DNA of 64,000 nucleotides from Oscheius tipulae (lineage: Eukaryota > Nematoda > Chromadorea > Rhabditida > Rhabditidae), in contig JASJZH010000005.1 in assembly GCA_037178975.1 (NCBI GenBank), forward strand, positions 9,510,501-9,574,500. The letters run 5' to 3'. Shown here one piece after another: positions 23,254 through 35,500 of this stretch; the first letter of the stretch is position 1, and each line of letters starts with the position of its first letter. The translations under genes were made by a program, and so were the position numbers. The notes below the pieces were generated by a model that had not been told where the DNA came from, searched no databases, and saw nothing but the letters and a program-made list of their open reading frames with translations.

Positions 23254-24595
23254 TTACTTATGGTTGTGACTCTTTTTCATAGTGATGGGAACGCCGAGAC
23301 AGTGCTGAATGTGCTTGCGAAGATAGGTATCACGCTTGAAGCCTAGAAAAGATCCGGTGTCATGAAAACATAGCAAAAATACCGGCTCCGCATTTTTCGC
23401 AGACGAAATCACACGATTCGCTGTGGGTCGTCTCGTGTACGCGAAGGTCATTCTTCCGGACGAAGCTGCGACCGCAATCCTGGCAGATGAAGGGCCGCTC
23501 GAACGTGTGCAGAGATCTGATGTGGGCAGCCAGAGCCTAAAACAGGGAGATTAGAGGCGTCAATTAGGGTTTTTTTCCCGCTGTCAACAGGTTCAAAAAT
23601 TTCTGCTGTCCAAAAATTTTGCGCAGTGCCTTCTTCAAAAGTCCCTTTTTGTTTTTTTCCATGATTACGCGACCCCCTTTCCACGGAGTTTTTAGGTTTG
23701 ACAAATGTTTTGGGCTACCCGTTGGTTTGTTTGATCCCTGCCCTGGCAGAGATCAGTTGACCACCGGCGCACCAACTCTTATAGCGCACGGGCTGCGTAT
23801 CAGAGATCAGGGAATATCAAAACCATTGAGGAGGTTCGTTTTTCGGGCAAGAACGAACGAGCTATTTCATGCTAGATAGCACAAATACTCGGTTCTCGGA
23901 TCGAACCCGAGCTCATATTCATAGGCCAGTAGTCCTTCCCTAATGCTCAGTCCGCATGCTACACGAGCTGGAGCGTATTCCAGGGTCAGAATGGCCCATC
24001 TCTGGGTTATTTCGAAGAAAGAAAAAAAAATCAAGCTACCTTGCTACACTTATATCCAGGATGCGTGCACCCCTCGTAGGGACACATATACATCTGAAAA
24101 ATTCGAATTAATGTAGTTATAAAGTCCGATTTACCTTGTTCTCGTGGACCATCTGCTGATGACGTTTCATTCCGCCGAGTCTTCCGAAAGTCTGGCCGCA
24201 GACGTTGCAGACGTGCGGACGTAGCTTCTCGTGCACGATTTGGACGTGCTCGTGGAGGGTGGCATTCGAATTGAAGGCTCTGCCGCACTGACTGCACTGG
24301 AAGCAGGGCTTCTGCTCGAAAACAGCGTGGAATTTTTCGTGACGATCATGGAGCTCCTTGTCGGTAAAAGTCAGTTCGCACTGTCTGCATTGATACTGGG
24401 TAACGTTCACCTCTTGCCCACAACGATTGTATTCAGGAAGACGAGGATGATGATACTGAAGATGCAAATGGTTCGGGGAAAGTTAGAGGACAAACTGACC
24501 ACGTAGAAGTGATATGCTATGTTCTGTTTGAGCGTGAACGTCCTGTCGCAGACGTCACAAACGTAGACCTTGTCGCGGAGAAGACCAGACGGCAT
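23254..24595 (-). CDS. Seven-finger C2H2 zinc-finger protein
   Basis: Probable nuclear DNA- or RNA-binding protein of 237 residues made almost entirely of C2H2 fingers. Exons: 24500-24595, 24135-24455, 24040-24093, 23383-23536, 23254-23342, all in phase. Fingers in order start CDVCDRTF, CRQCELTF, CSQCGRAF, CNVCGQTF, CPYEGCTHPGYKC, CQDCGRSF and CEKCGAGF. The fifth has a longer first loop (C-x4-C), as in TFIIIA-type fingers. The linkers are not all canonical TGEKP. The start at 24595 is favoured because TTTTTTCAG precedes it by six bases with no upstream exon, as for a trans-spliced first gene of an operon with endonuclease G. Intron 23537-24039 carries two insertions. Confidence 0.88.
23740..23830. 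repeat. Relic of the GCGCACCAACTC palindrome family
   Basis: GGCGCACCAACTCTTATAGC and GGGCTGCGTATCAGAGATC match, in reverse, the units repeated at 43330-43650 in the globin-gene intron. Confidence 0.55.
23882..23970 (-). repeat. tRNA-like (SINE-type) insertion
   Basis: On the minus strand an A-box-like GTAGCATGCGGACTGAGC is followed by GAGCTCGGGTTCGATCCGAG, a clear B box. It sits in the same zinc-finger intron, in the sense direction of that gene. Confidence 0.55.
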
Positions 24596-26258
24596 CCTGT
24601 CCTGAAAAAAAGTTTTACATACGATTGTTTGCAAGAAAAAGATGTAAGGCATTATGAGTCGTTTTTCGACATTTTACGACTATATTTCAATTTCTAACAA
24701 CTTTTATCAAATACAGCATGCCAAGCATACCTACAGGATCGACAAAGAGAACAAAAATTGGCAAAAATACGTCAGGCTTGGCGACTTTTCTTCCTTACGA
24801 ATCGTACGGCTTGTATCTCCCTATCTTCAAAGCATTTCATGCTCTATAGAGTTCTTTTACACGCTCAGTTTGATGACAGTAGTTAAAAGTGAGAAAGTCA
24901 GTAGAGTAGAAAATAACGTCAAACACGTATATTTTTCGGAAAAAAAACAAGCAAATCTTTACAAAACCGGAGTCATCCAATTGCCTAAAATGAGTTGGTG
25001 CGTACGGTAGAATAGGCAGCGCATGAATTGAATCACTTATTCTTTTTTCGTTTCTTTTCTACTTAACAACTACTTGTATGCTGATGGTTTCCTGTCTGGA
25101 GCTTTGCAGACGTCAGTTAGGTCAAGATATTCTAGATTAACGTCGAGTAGATCATGTTTCCATTTCAAAAACAGTGAAAAGGCTGCTCATTTGTCAATAC
25201 TCGATGCTTACAAGTTTTTTCCGACTGATTTCATTTTTTTTCCTGATTCTCCATTTTGTAGATAATCGTGTAGAAATTAAAACTGACTACATTTAGAAGG
25301 TTTACTGACGAATTTGGAAGGAAAAACAGGAAAACGTTTGGTCTAACGACCACACAAGAGCCGTCACAACATTGGTGAGTAGTCTCGATGATGAAAAACA
25401 GCATTTCCTGTCATTTTCTACAGAAGTCATCCCATTTGTTTCCCCAGAATTCTTTGCTTTTGGCATAAGAAACCGAACCACTGCTTATTGAAATCAATTG
25501 TCAAACGAGATCTTGTCCCGACGCGGCTGACCCCGTTCCAGCTCAGATGATCTGCCTTTTCTCGACCAGCCAGTACTCTTTAACCGTAGTGGACCTTGGC
25601 CCATCGAGGTCACCTTTCTCTTTCTTGCGCCACAACCTCCTAGTCCTCCTCCGACCGCACTTATCCACCCGCCACAGGCTCGCTGTTCCATCAGCCAATT
25701 AGTAGCCGCAGAAGTCCAACCGGTTCGTTTATCCCAAAAAAATGTGAACATCACATTTGCATTTGAACAGTCGGAAATACTTGGGAAATTCGAGTAAGGT
25801 AGTAAAACTTGCCGTCTCCGGAATCACAAACAACTTATAAAGCTCGTTTCGCAACACGCGTTGCCGGGGATACCCACCCTCTCTCTCTCTGCCAGGTATC
25901 GATGGATGTTCACTACCCTTAGGATTCGTTCACATTCGTTCAGGGGGTTCTTTTTGCCAGGGGATACAGAACCTGTCTCTTCCATCCACACGGGCTAATG
26001 TTCGTGTCTCTCCCTCTCTCTCAAAATATGCCAGGTATTACTGAATTGAACGTTGTTTGAGGGGCCAGAAATGAAGAAAAATATACAGCTCTTTCGATCC
26101 CTGTCAGCAAGCACCACTAGAAACTGTCCTCTTCTGTCACTTTTACAGTCGTCAAACTTCATTTTGTGAACTGTTTGAACCACGAAACTCTAGGGATCAT
26201 CTGCTGCTACGCAGTCCTTCAATGTGCGTCTGTTTTCTTACCTCTCTATCTCCCTCTC

Positions 26259-26496
26259 TGTTCAGCCGAGAAGTTGAAAACGCAGTCTTTGAAGGTTGTT
26301 CGTGACGGGACCCTTTTTTCCAGAAAAATGAATAAAAACCGACGAGACACGCAATTACGTCGACTTAATTTCATGTTTCTCGTCAGTATTTATTCATTTT
26401 GGGCCCATTTTTAGTGAAAAAGGGCCTCGCCACGAACAATACTTGAGGACTCTCTTGAAGGACTGCGTTTCCAACTCCTCGGCTGAACAGACTATA
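26259..26496. repeat. Inverted-repeat element ending in GGCTGAACAGACTATA
   Basis: The left arm TGTTCAGCCGAGAAGTTG...GCAGTC...TTGTTCGTGACGGGACCC is mirrored at the right by GGGCCTCGCCACGAACAA... GGACTGCGTTTCCAACTC...CGGCTGAACAGACTATA. The inner segments (AATGAATAAAAACCGACGAG / CTCGTCAGTATTTATTCATT) also pair, so the whole 238 bp can fold back. The right end matches the TATAGTCTGTT termini of the other elements; the left end has lost TATAG. Confidence 0.8.
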
Positions 26497-27649
26497 ATCA
26501 GTGTTTCTTAGCACAATTTTATTTCAAACAATTGCTTTGGAATCCAATACAGTAACTAATTAATAGGACTTTTTATACTTTGGGACCGCCTAGATATACA
26601 CTTTATGGCTGTTTGTCCTCCGAAACACATTTCAGGTATCTGCTGGCAGTTGCTGCAGTCTCAGAGGTTTTTCTTTCTGTCGTTTTGACCTCGCTTCAAA
26701 CCAGTTCCGCCTCCACTCTCCTCATGTAAATTGCGTGCCAAACAGTCGTTGAATCTCTAGGATTTCCGTGACGGCTACAAAAAGAGTGCCACCTGTCTCC
26801 TTGGCCATCTCGATTTGTTTACTTCCTCTCTCGTCCTTACCGGAACATACGAGCCTCTGTCTGTCTCTGTTTCAGTCTCTGACCTTTTACCTCTACCTCT
26901 GTCCAATTGAGCCATTTGTTTAGTCCAAGTTCTCTCAGCGGTCACTGTTTATTCGGCAATAAACGGAAGAGCGAGCCTCCCGTCTCGAGCCACTGACAAA
27001 TATGACCAATTAGACTTGGCTGGCAGTCTGCCGCCACTGACCATCTCGTCCTGTCCCTTTCCGGTGGCTGTTTTTCTCCCCATACAGAATTATTCATGAC
27101 TCTTCGACTGAGAGAGAGAGAGAGAGAGACAGACAGATTTGTCCATCACGAAAGCGAGTAATGGACGTGGGGCCCCAGTTTGTTGATTCAGCTCCGTAAT
27201 GCCGGACCGTTTCACAAACAGTCCACTCTCTTCTTTTCTGTCTTTTGTTCCAATTCCATTTTTGCTGGAGCACCGGGATTCAGGGCGGCACACACTTATG
27301 GTCTTCTCATTCCCCCAGCTGGAAAATAACCCGCTTTCTTTTGTAAGCGGGGACACCAAATTCACTTTCAAAGAGACGCAGAACTAGAAACAGTAAGAAA
27401 TCTCCTTACACTCCAAATTTCAAAGACGATTCGTGTTTTGACCCTCAGACGGGATAGGTAATTCTCAGTGTGCATCAAATACGAGGAATTCAAAGTCTTT
27501 CTTCCTCGGGTCTTTACACGCAACCGGGAATGAGACCAGCCCGACCCCATGTGTACTGGCTGCCGAGATGATACGGCAGCGAGTCGGGGCACCCCGAGAG
27601 GACAGATAAAAGCTGGTTAGAGCGAGTAAAATGAATGACTATGATGGGC

Positions 27650-27895
27650 TGTCTCTATGTCTCTCTGGCTCCCTGCCTCTATATCTCTCAGTATCTTTGT
27701 CTCTTTCTATCTCTGTCTGTCTCTCTGTCTATCTATCTTTCTATCTCTCTGTACCTCTGCCTCCTAGCCTCTATGCCTCTTGTCCTTCTGCATTTCTATC
27801 TCTGTCTCCCTGTCTCTCTGTTTCTCTTTCTCTATGTTTTTCTTTCCCTTTATGTTTTGTCGCTGTCTCTATCTATCTCTGTTTCTATATGACTC
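27650..27895. repeat. Largest TCTCTG-type array in the window
   Basis: About 245 bp of imperfect TCTCTGTCTC/TATCTCTG units on the plus strand. Long open frames across it are artefacts of the lack of stop codons in this repeat. Confidence 0.9.
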
Positions 27896-29599
27896 TGCCT
27901 AACCAAGTTCAATACTAGGCCGAGAGCCTGTTGACGGTGTTCCCAATTTGCTTAATCTGCGTTCCGGCGATAAGCGAATGTTGATTACAAGTCTTTGATA
28001 TTTGCCTCCGGGCTTCCAACAAACACGCGGATGTCGTCATTTGGTCCCCAGAACCTCGCGATCCAAATCGCCACACAAAGAGACGGAGAGCGAGGTCTAT
28101 ACGTGACCGTCCTTTGTGTGCGGCACGCAGCTTTTTTCGACCGTCACGACTTGACCACAGGCTCTCTCCCCGCCCTAGAGGGCTGTTGCGCGTGAGATGC
28201 CCACCTCGGTGGCTGTTTTTCCTCTTCCACATGAGCCCGACACCCCACAGCAGAACTTGGTCGGATTCTTTAACAACGTCATTCCACAGACTAGCTATTG
28301 GGAGAAGTTATGGTGAGTCCCGGTGGACTACAGTCCACACACAGTCCTTGTGCCATTTTAGGACTCGTCCCTTTTGTGTGTGGACACTGCGTGTCCGTCC
28401 CTTTTCAAGACACACCGGACACTTGGAGAGTTTCAGTGTGCTCAAAATAGGACCTTGACTCATACCGTACCGGCTTCTTGTACAGGATTTTTGACTGTTC
28501 TGTTGACCTAGCTGCCTGGTTTTCGACATTGACCCAGTCACAAAACATTTTACGTCAACGGTCCTCCGTTAATTGAATCCTGGACTCATTTCCTGTTAAT
28601 TTGGGGGGTTGGGGGGTTCTGTCAACATCTTTGTCAACTTAGGGTCTCTATTTTTCGTGCTGCCCCGTGAAAACGACTGCCTCGACTCATTTCTTACGTG
28701 ACCAAATACTGGACTGTTTGTTTTGACTAGGGTCCCGATCTTTCGGAGAGGGACAGAGAAACAAAGAGACAGAGAGACAGAGACATCAGATTACTGTTTC
28801 CAAAAAGAGAAGTCCAAGATGAATAGGACTGTTTTGTTGCCAGCTGACTAATCGTTTTCCCAGCGGGAGTCGTGTCTATCGCTCGCTCGCTTCGAATTTC
28901 AAAGAAGAGGACAGAACCGGTGTCTTTTTGGGGTCGACTCTTGATCTTATCTTTCTAGGATCTTTTCTCACAATTAGTCTCACTCTCACACCGATCTATA
29001 TTGAATTTCCTACCTGTTGTTCTAGTAATCGGCTTTCCCTCCACGCGGAAACGATCCGGAATGCCTGCCGCCCCTGTTTACTCATCCATCATCGATAATT
29101 CCCATACGATCAAATGCGAACATCTTTTCCGTCGCCGTTATACGAATCATATGTGTGTGTCTTCTGGTCAAACATTTCGGACAGTTTACTTTTAGGGCCC
29201 CTTCTGTGCGCTAAGTTTCCAATCTTTTGAGCACCTCAGTTAGATGCAAGGTCGGAAAATGGTCACAAGAGTAAAAAAAAAAACAGCTTGCTATTGAGTA
29301 GCCTCTGGGTAGCCTATCTCTCTCTGTCGCTATGTCTCTCTGTCTCCCGATCTCTCTGTCTGTATCTCTGCCTCTCTATCTCTCGGTCTCTATGCCTCTC
29401 TGTCTTTGCCTATCATTGAACTACTTTTCTTCCCTCCACCATGACTCACAAGAGAACATAAACTCTGCTCAAACAGTTTGTCCTCTCTCACTCACCCACG
29501 TTTCCTCTCCCCCATTCTAATCAGAACCATTTCAGGCCGTCTCGTCTCTCACCTTCATCATCGTCTCCACGGGATTCCCTTTCTCCGATCAGCCCGAAC

Positions 29600-32500
29600 A
29601 TGGCAGCAGCGGCTGCCATGCGCCGTTCCTCTGACTACGGTGAGTCTCCAATCTTTTGTGCTTCTCAGTTAGATCTTTTTCCGTCTGTCTGGCTGTCTGG
29701 TAATCCCGCGAATTAGGTCCCTGACCCTTTTTCGGCTTGTCCAAATTAGCTTCCGAGGAACGCCCGATCCCGGATTTTCTCCCTCTCTCTGTCTCGCCCT
29801 TCGAGAACATTTGGAAAACTGCAAAATATCAGCTGGGGATAGTTATCGGGAAGAGTAGCTCGGACACTTGCTGACCCGCCCCCACGGAGCAGCTGTTCGG
29901 GCGAGAGGTCAAAGGGATGCGAGCTCGGAGCAAGAAAAAAAAGTTTCGGGAGCAAGAGAGCCCCTGGTCGAATGTTTCATTAGTTATTCATTTGCCAGCC
30001 TGCTTTGACGGCCATTGTGGTGGACGGGGCGTAGGCAGGGCCAGTGTTGATCCAATTATGCAGCCTATTCGGCTTGTGGACCCTGCTACTTCTATCCACC
30101 CTTGTACTCTTACCCTTTTCCTACTATCACTCGAACGCTAGAGAAAGAGACAGCCGTGGTGTCCAAAATGGTCTCGCTTCCGTATTGATTGATAGTCTGT
30201 TTGACTTGGCCGTCACCACCGCGTTATTACTTCCTCTCGAGTCAACTCGAATCTTCAAAAACACTCTTCCTGTCTAGTTACCAGCAGTCAGCTGTTCTTC
30301 TTGACTCATCCTGCCTGTACAAATGGGCGGATTCTTAAACTTCGTGCCACGGCTTGCATCCGTGGTGCAGTGGCAAGTGGCATTGAGCAAATGCTTCGGG
30401 GTTCAAACCCCGGACTAGATTTTTCATTTTGTTTTTTGGTTTGATGCCGTGAAAACAGGCTATAGTGTTTGCCGAACATACATATGTACCTCTCTTGTTA
30501 TTCTCCAAAAGTATTTTCCCAATCCCCTACCCCCCGACTACAAATGGGTTATCAGCTGTTCGGAAAAACTAGTCTCTTTCGCAGTTTCTGTCTCTCTCTT
30601 CTCCCCCGCTCTCGGTCGGAGACACCTGACCGGTCCCACCAATTGAAACCGTCGCTCGCTCGTTTGTATCCATCTATCCCATAATCTCCCACATTGAACA
30701 ATGCGTGCTATATATTCTCCAGTCTCTCTCTGTGGTTGACTCTCCCCCGAGCAATCCATCATAGAGGGCTAAAAAGGGGCGACATCTCCCGCAGAACTGA
30801 GCTTAGGCCCGAAATCAACTTTTCCGGTCCAATGACCCCTTTTCCGAACTTTTCGCCGCCCTTGTCTCTCTATTTCTCTCTAGGGTCCCTGCGGGCTCTT
30901 TGGTCTAATTAGAGACTGCCAATCATCAGCACAGCTCAACCCCATTTTGCCGGAAAAACCCGGTTTATCGTCGTTTGTCGAGAGAGATAGAGCAAGATGA
31001 TTGATTTCAGGATCGGCGGACACCGACTGTGACACTCTTCCGCCTTCGGACAGTGAGTGTGCTGCTGTGCCCACGACCGAGGTCGACCTCCTCGCCAAAA
31101 TGGAGCAGCTGAACAGGTTCGCTTATTGAACTTGGAAACTGAGGCATTCTGCTATTCGGTTACTGTAAATAGTCATTTAAAAACTTTGTTGCGTGATCCC
31201 TGGATCCAAATATACACCGTAAAATTCTATTAGAAGCCCACCTCGTCCGTAAAATCCGATTTTTCGAGGCCAGGACAGCATTTTCAAGCTTTCCGAAGTT
31301 CTGCAGAGTTGTAGAACGGATGAAGGGCTACAACTTTGAAAAAATGGAAGAGCACAAAAATGTCGTCTTGGATCCGAAACTTGGTTATGCAAGTCATCCC
31401 GCGTGCGCGGCAAGACATTTGCGTCGCGGAGATCCCCGAATTGGACTCAAGAACTTATTTTTGAGCTTTTCCATTTTTCTCAAAGTTGTGCCCTTCATTC
31501 GTTCTACAACTTTGCAGAACATCGAAAAGCTCGAAAATGATGTCTTGATCCCGAGAATTGCTTTTTTCTGGCGAGAGATTGGAGCCCGATCACCTTACGA
31601 AGTTCAAAACAAAAGTTTTAGGTCAAACGAGGAGGATGCCAGAAGTGTCGCCTCGAAACGAAGTGGCTCCTCCGGGTCTCCAAAAGCGCGAGACTCGACC
31701 CCGGCCGAGGAAGAAGAGGAAGATTTATGGACAGTTTGGGGCGAGCTAATCCGGAATTGGGACCAAGAAGTGAAGAAAAAACCACAATATATCAAGGTAC
31801 CTTCTATTCCTGTTCAGTTTCCTCCTGGGTAGCAGCGACCTTATAACGATAGCTCATGGCCTTCCCCTCGAGAGCCTCAATATCGTGCTTGACAGCCTCC
31901 CAGGTCTTGCTCTTATTCTCGCAGTCATTGCGCATCCGAGCCAGTTGTCGCTCCAGCTGGGCGAGTCGTTGTCATTTCTCCTTCCAACTGCGTGATGACG
32001 TCTGGCTCTTCCTTCTTAGGGGGCATTTTTGAAGTTTTGAAAAGCTTTCCGTTTTTGCTATATTTACGTTGGAAAAATTGTCAAATAGGTATGCAAAGTT
32101 CGGACTAAAAAGGAACGCGAAATGCTTTACAGATCGCCATGATTGAAGTGCTCAATTGGGCGAGTTCGCGAACTTTTACCCGGGTAGCTCAGCTGGTTAG
32201 CGCTCCGACTACGGAATTTCGATACCCGCGTGACTGAAATGGACATATCTTGGAATAGTTTGACATAACTTGGCATTGGATCCATTTCAGGCGTTGGTCA
32301 AACGAGGAATTCCGCAGCATTTCCGAACCATAGCCTGGCAACTACTGTCCAATGCCTCCGTCTCTTCCATTCACGAGGTCTATGCGGACTACATGAGACA
32401 GACTTCCGTTTATGAAAAGGCAAGAAACGGGTACCTTTATGACTCATCTTTGATTCAGGTCATACAGAGGGATATTCCGCGCACCTATCCAGAGCTCGAG

Positions 32501-35500
32501 TTCTTCAAAGATGCCGGAAGAGGACAGGCTGCTCTTTTCAATGTGATCAAGGCTTACTCGCTCCATGATAAGGAAGTCGGCTACTGTCAGGGGAGCGCCT
32601 TTATCGTTGGTCTTCTACTACTACAGGTACCGTAAACTATCTACTAGAGTTTGATGTGAAGTGGAGTTTCACCCGTACTCACTCCTTTTGCAAATTTGTA
32701 GCCCTTACTCTGCTTAACAACATTTCAGATGCCAGAGGAAGAGGCCTTTGCCGTGTTCGTTCGTCTAATGGAAAACTACTACCTGAGAGATCTGTACAAG
32801 CCAATCATGACAGAGCTCGGACTCTGTATGTTCCAGTTGGAATGTCTGGTTCAGGAACAGGTAGAGGTCCTAAAAAAATTTCTCAAGACCTCTCTGTAGA
32901 TGCCCGATCTGTACACTCATTTCAACAACATGGGCTTCGACACTTCAATGTACGCCTCCTCGTGGTTTCTGACCCTCTTCACTACCAGTCTTCCACTCGA
33001 GATTGCCAACCGAATCATGGATGTTTTTCTTGTGGAGGGGATCGAGTTCATCTTCTGCATAGCCATGTCGATCCTTCAACAAGCCAGGTTCGATCTGCTG
33101 CGTCTGGACATGGAGGGGATGCTCAAGGTGAGAGACAGAGAGACAGAAAGACAGAGGGAGAGAAAGACAAAGACACAGACAGACGTACTGACCAATGGCT
33201 CATCCCCTTTTAGTACTTCCAAAGAGAGATCCGTGAGCGGTATGAGAACGACGCGGAGCTGCTGTTTGCCGTGGCGCATCAGGTCCAACTTAACCCGAAG
33301 AGGATGAAAATGCTCAAGAAGGACTATCTGGCCAAGAGGACAAAAGAACAGGAGGAGGCTGTCGAGTTGAGGGTGGGTTGATGATACATCTTGAGGGAAA
33401 GGGCGTCCTTTTATTGGAAAGGACTCTGGGAGAAATGTTGTCGCTGAAAAGCGGGGTAGAAGTGCCTCTCAATCTCTATTGTCTTCCGAGACTCCGGCTA
33501 GATCTCCTACTTTGTCGAAACTGCAGCCCCTGCGGTTACCAGCGAACCCCTTCGCCCCAAAAAAAAAAATCCAGTTTCGGATGCCAAACTTTCCTAGCTG
33601 ACTCTCCCAAAGTTCTCCACTATCTGTCATGTTACTAAGCTTTGACAGAACTTGACAAAATTCAATAGCTTTTTAGGCATCTGAGCGCGGAAAGACTAAG
33701 AAATGTCCAGTAGCCTTAGGTAGCTTTCAAACGCTTCTTGCTTTTGAGACAACAGCTATCTATAAAAACTTCCATGATAGACGCCTTCGGAAACTCAAGT
33801 TTTCCTATTTGAACATCTCAAAACCCGATCTGTCTTACTTACATATCACTGTTGAGCATTGACAAAAAATGGCAAGTCTTGACAGAATGTTTCGGTATTT
33901 GAAGGGTTGCAAGTGACCAGAAGATCAGGGGACAGATATCTCTTTGTAGCATGTAGGCATTGATAGAACTTGGCAGGACTTTTGTTGGATTCTGCTTGGT
34001 GTGACTCAGTTTTGGTCAAAATTACCGAAATTGTTCAGACATGGGTAGAGGCAGTTTCTATTGTACTTTAGTAGTCGCGTGATGTCCCACAAGACGTTAT
34101 TGAAACGAAAGGTTCTCGCGAAAATCTTCGCTGCAACATGATCCTCCCGCCTCTGCCCAAACAGTCTCCTCTTCCTCTCGTCCCTCGGGCCCTCCTTCTC
34201 ATCAAATTGCAAATGTCTCTCTTTTTCTCTTCTCGTCATCTCTCCTCGATCCGCTGATTGATTTCTTTCCCACGTGTCTCTCGCTCTTTCTCGTCGTTTC
34301 CTGCCGTCTTCCCCTACCCTGTTACTGTCTACTTCTTCCTTCTAAGACCCACACGAAAAACACTTCCGCGGCCTCCCTTAGTTGTCTTAAAGGACCGGTT
34401 GCTGGCGGGGCGTGTCCTCCCGGGAGTCTCTCTCTACCTGGGCTCGTGTTCGGTCTCATTGCTCCGCCCCCACCTTTTGCCAGGTCTCTCTACCAGTTAT
34501 TCTCTGTCAATTTCTCTCTTTGTCTCTCTACCAAATCTAGGCAATGATCACACGTTCCAAAAAACTGAAGAAGAAGTTCGTCTGGACGCGGAAGGTAAGC
34601 AGACAGTCCGATTTTCCACTGCCCGCCCCGTAATCAGATTCCATCATTGATTTTTTCGGAAGGTGTCTATTGACAGATGCTGTAGGCAGAAGTGCTCATC
34701 ACGCAATTCGATAGAGCTCCCTCTCTGAGTTGTTATGCGGTTCCTCTGTCCCGTCAATCATTGCGGTTACGCCTCTGAGAGTGTAACAGACGTGAACGAG
34801 TTCAATTATTAGTAACATCAAAGGTTATGTCTCTGTCAGGGAAACCCTTGTCCTGGATGTAAAGAAAGAAGGATCAGATGTCTTTCTCTATTCGATCAAT
34901 GTTTATTTTGGGAATGGCAGGCGTATTTCCGTTTCCGATCAAGAAGAGAACCGGATCAATCGGAGAGGGGCTCCTTGTTTCCCTCCTGTACTGTCTCGGA
35001 TTATTCGAATGCTAGACGGTATGGGTGAGACAAGCAGGCTGTGATGGTGAAACCTCCCTGAGTCATTTTTCAGGGTCAAGCTATGACACAAACAAAAGTT
35101 CTACAGAGCCGTAGAGTTCGATCTGGGCTACAACTTTGCAGAACATCATAAAGCCAAAAAATAACATTATCGGCCTGAAAAGAGGCTCGCAAAGCTTCCA
35201 GTTTCCCGCCCGTACTATCTCAGCTGGTCCAGCTTCGAGAAGGTACGGATGAGAACAGTCGGCTGTGCCCGTTCCTAGTGATTTTCCAACCTGCGAACAA
35301 GTCGGATTACTAGAAAATGTTTGGGAGTGTGCGGTATCGCTGCATGCTGTTTGTCTTTAGCTCTGAAACACACCGCGCCGCGTGTAACTAACATCACATA
35401 CACACAGCTGTGGAAGCTGTCAGCCATCAAAAAGATGTTTTGATCCGCCGGCGCCGATCGTTATGCGACCAAATGCGGGCAGATTTGTGGCCAGTTTGTA

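Larger units (their letters stand above)
24602..29599. other. Long spacer without a recognisable gene
   Basis: Five kilobases upstream of both the zinc-finger gene (minus) and the EVI5 gene (plus), so it should contain both promoters. I see no protein family in any frame. It holds the inverted-repeat element at 26259-26496, a large TCTCTG array at 27650-27895, smaller arrays near 28755 and 29318-29410, and a G-run (GGGGGGTTGGGGGG) at about 28602-28616. Untranslated first exons could lie here unseen. Confidence 0.6.

Noticed and set aside
23254-24595. TFIIIA orthologue
   Set aside because: Finger number and the fifth finger resemble TFIIIA, but there are seven rather than nine fingers and no diagnostic linkers, so I give no specific name.
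27631-27918. Two overlapping frames rich in Leu/Ser/Cys
   Set aside because: They are translations of the TCTCTG array and nothing else.
31320-31620. 5' extension of EVI5 exon 3 along an open frame
   Set aside because: The stretch is the foldback element; the exon joins in phase from TTTTAG at 31621.
32178-32245. Functional tRNA gene
   Set aside because: The 5' half is excellent but the region between anticodon stem and T-arm is too short and the B box is decayed.
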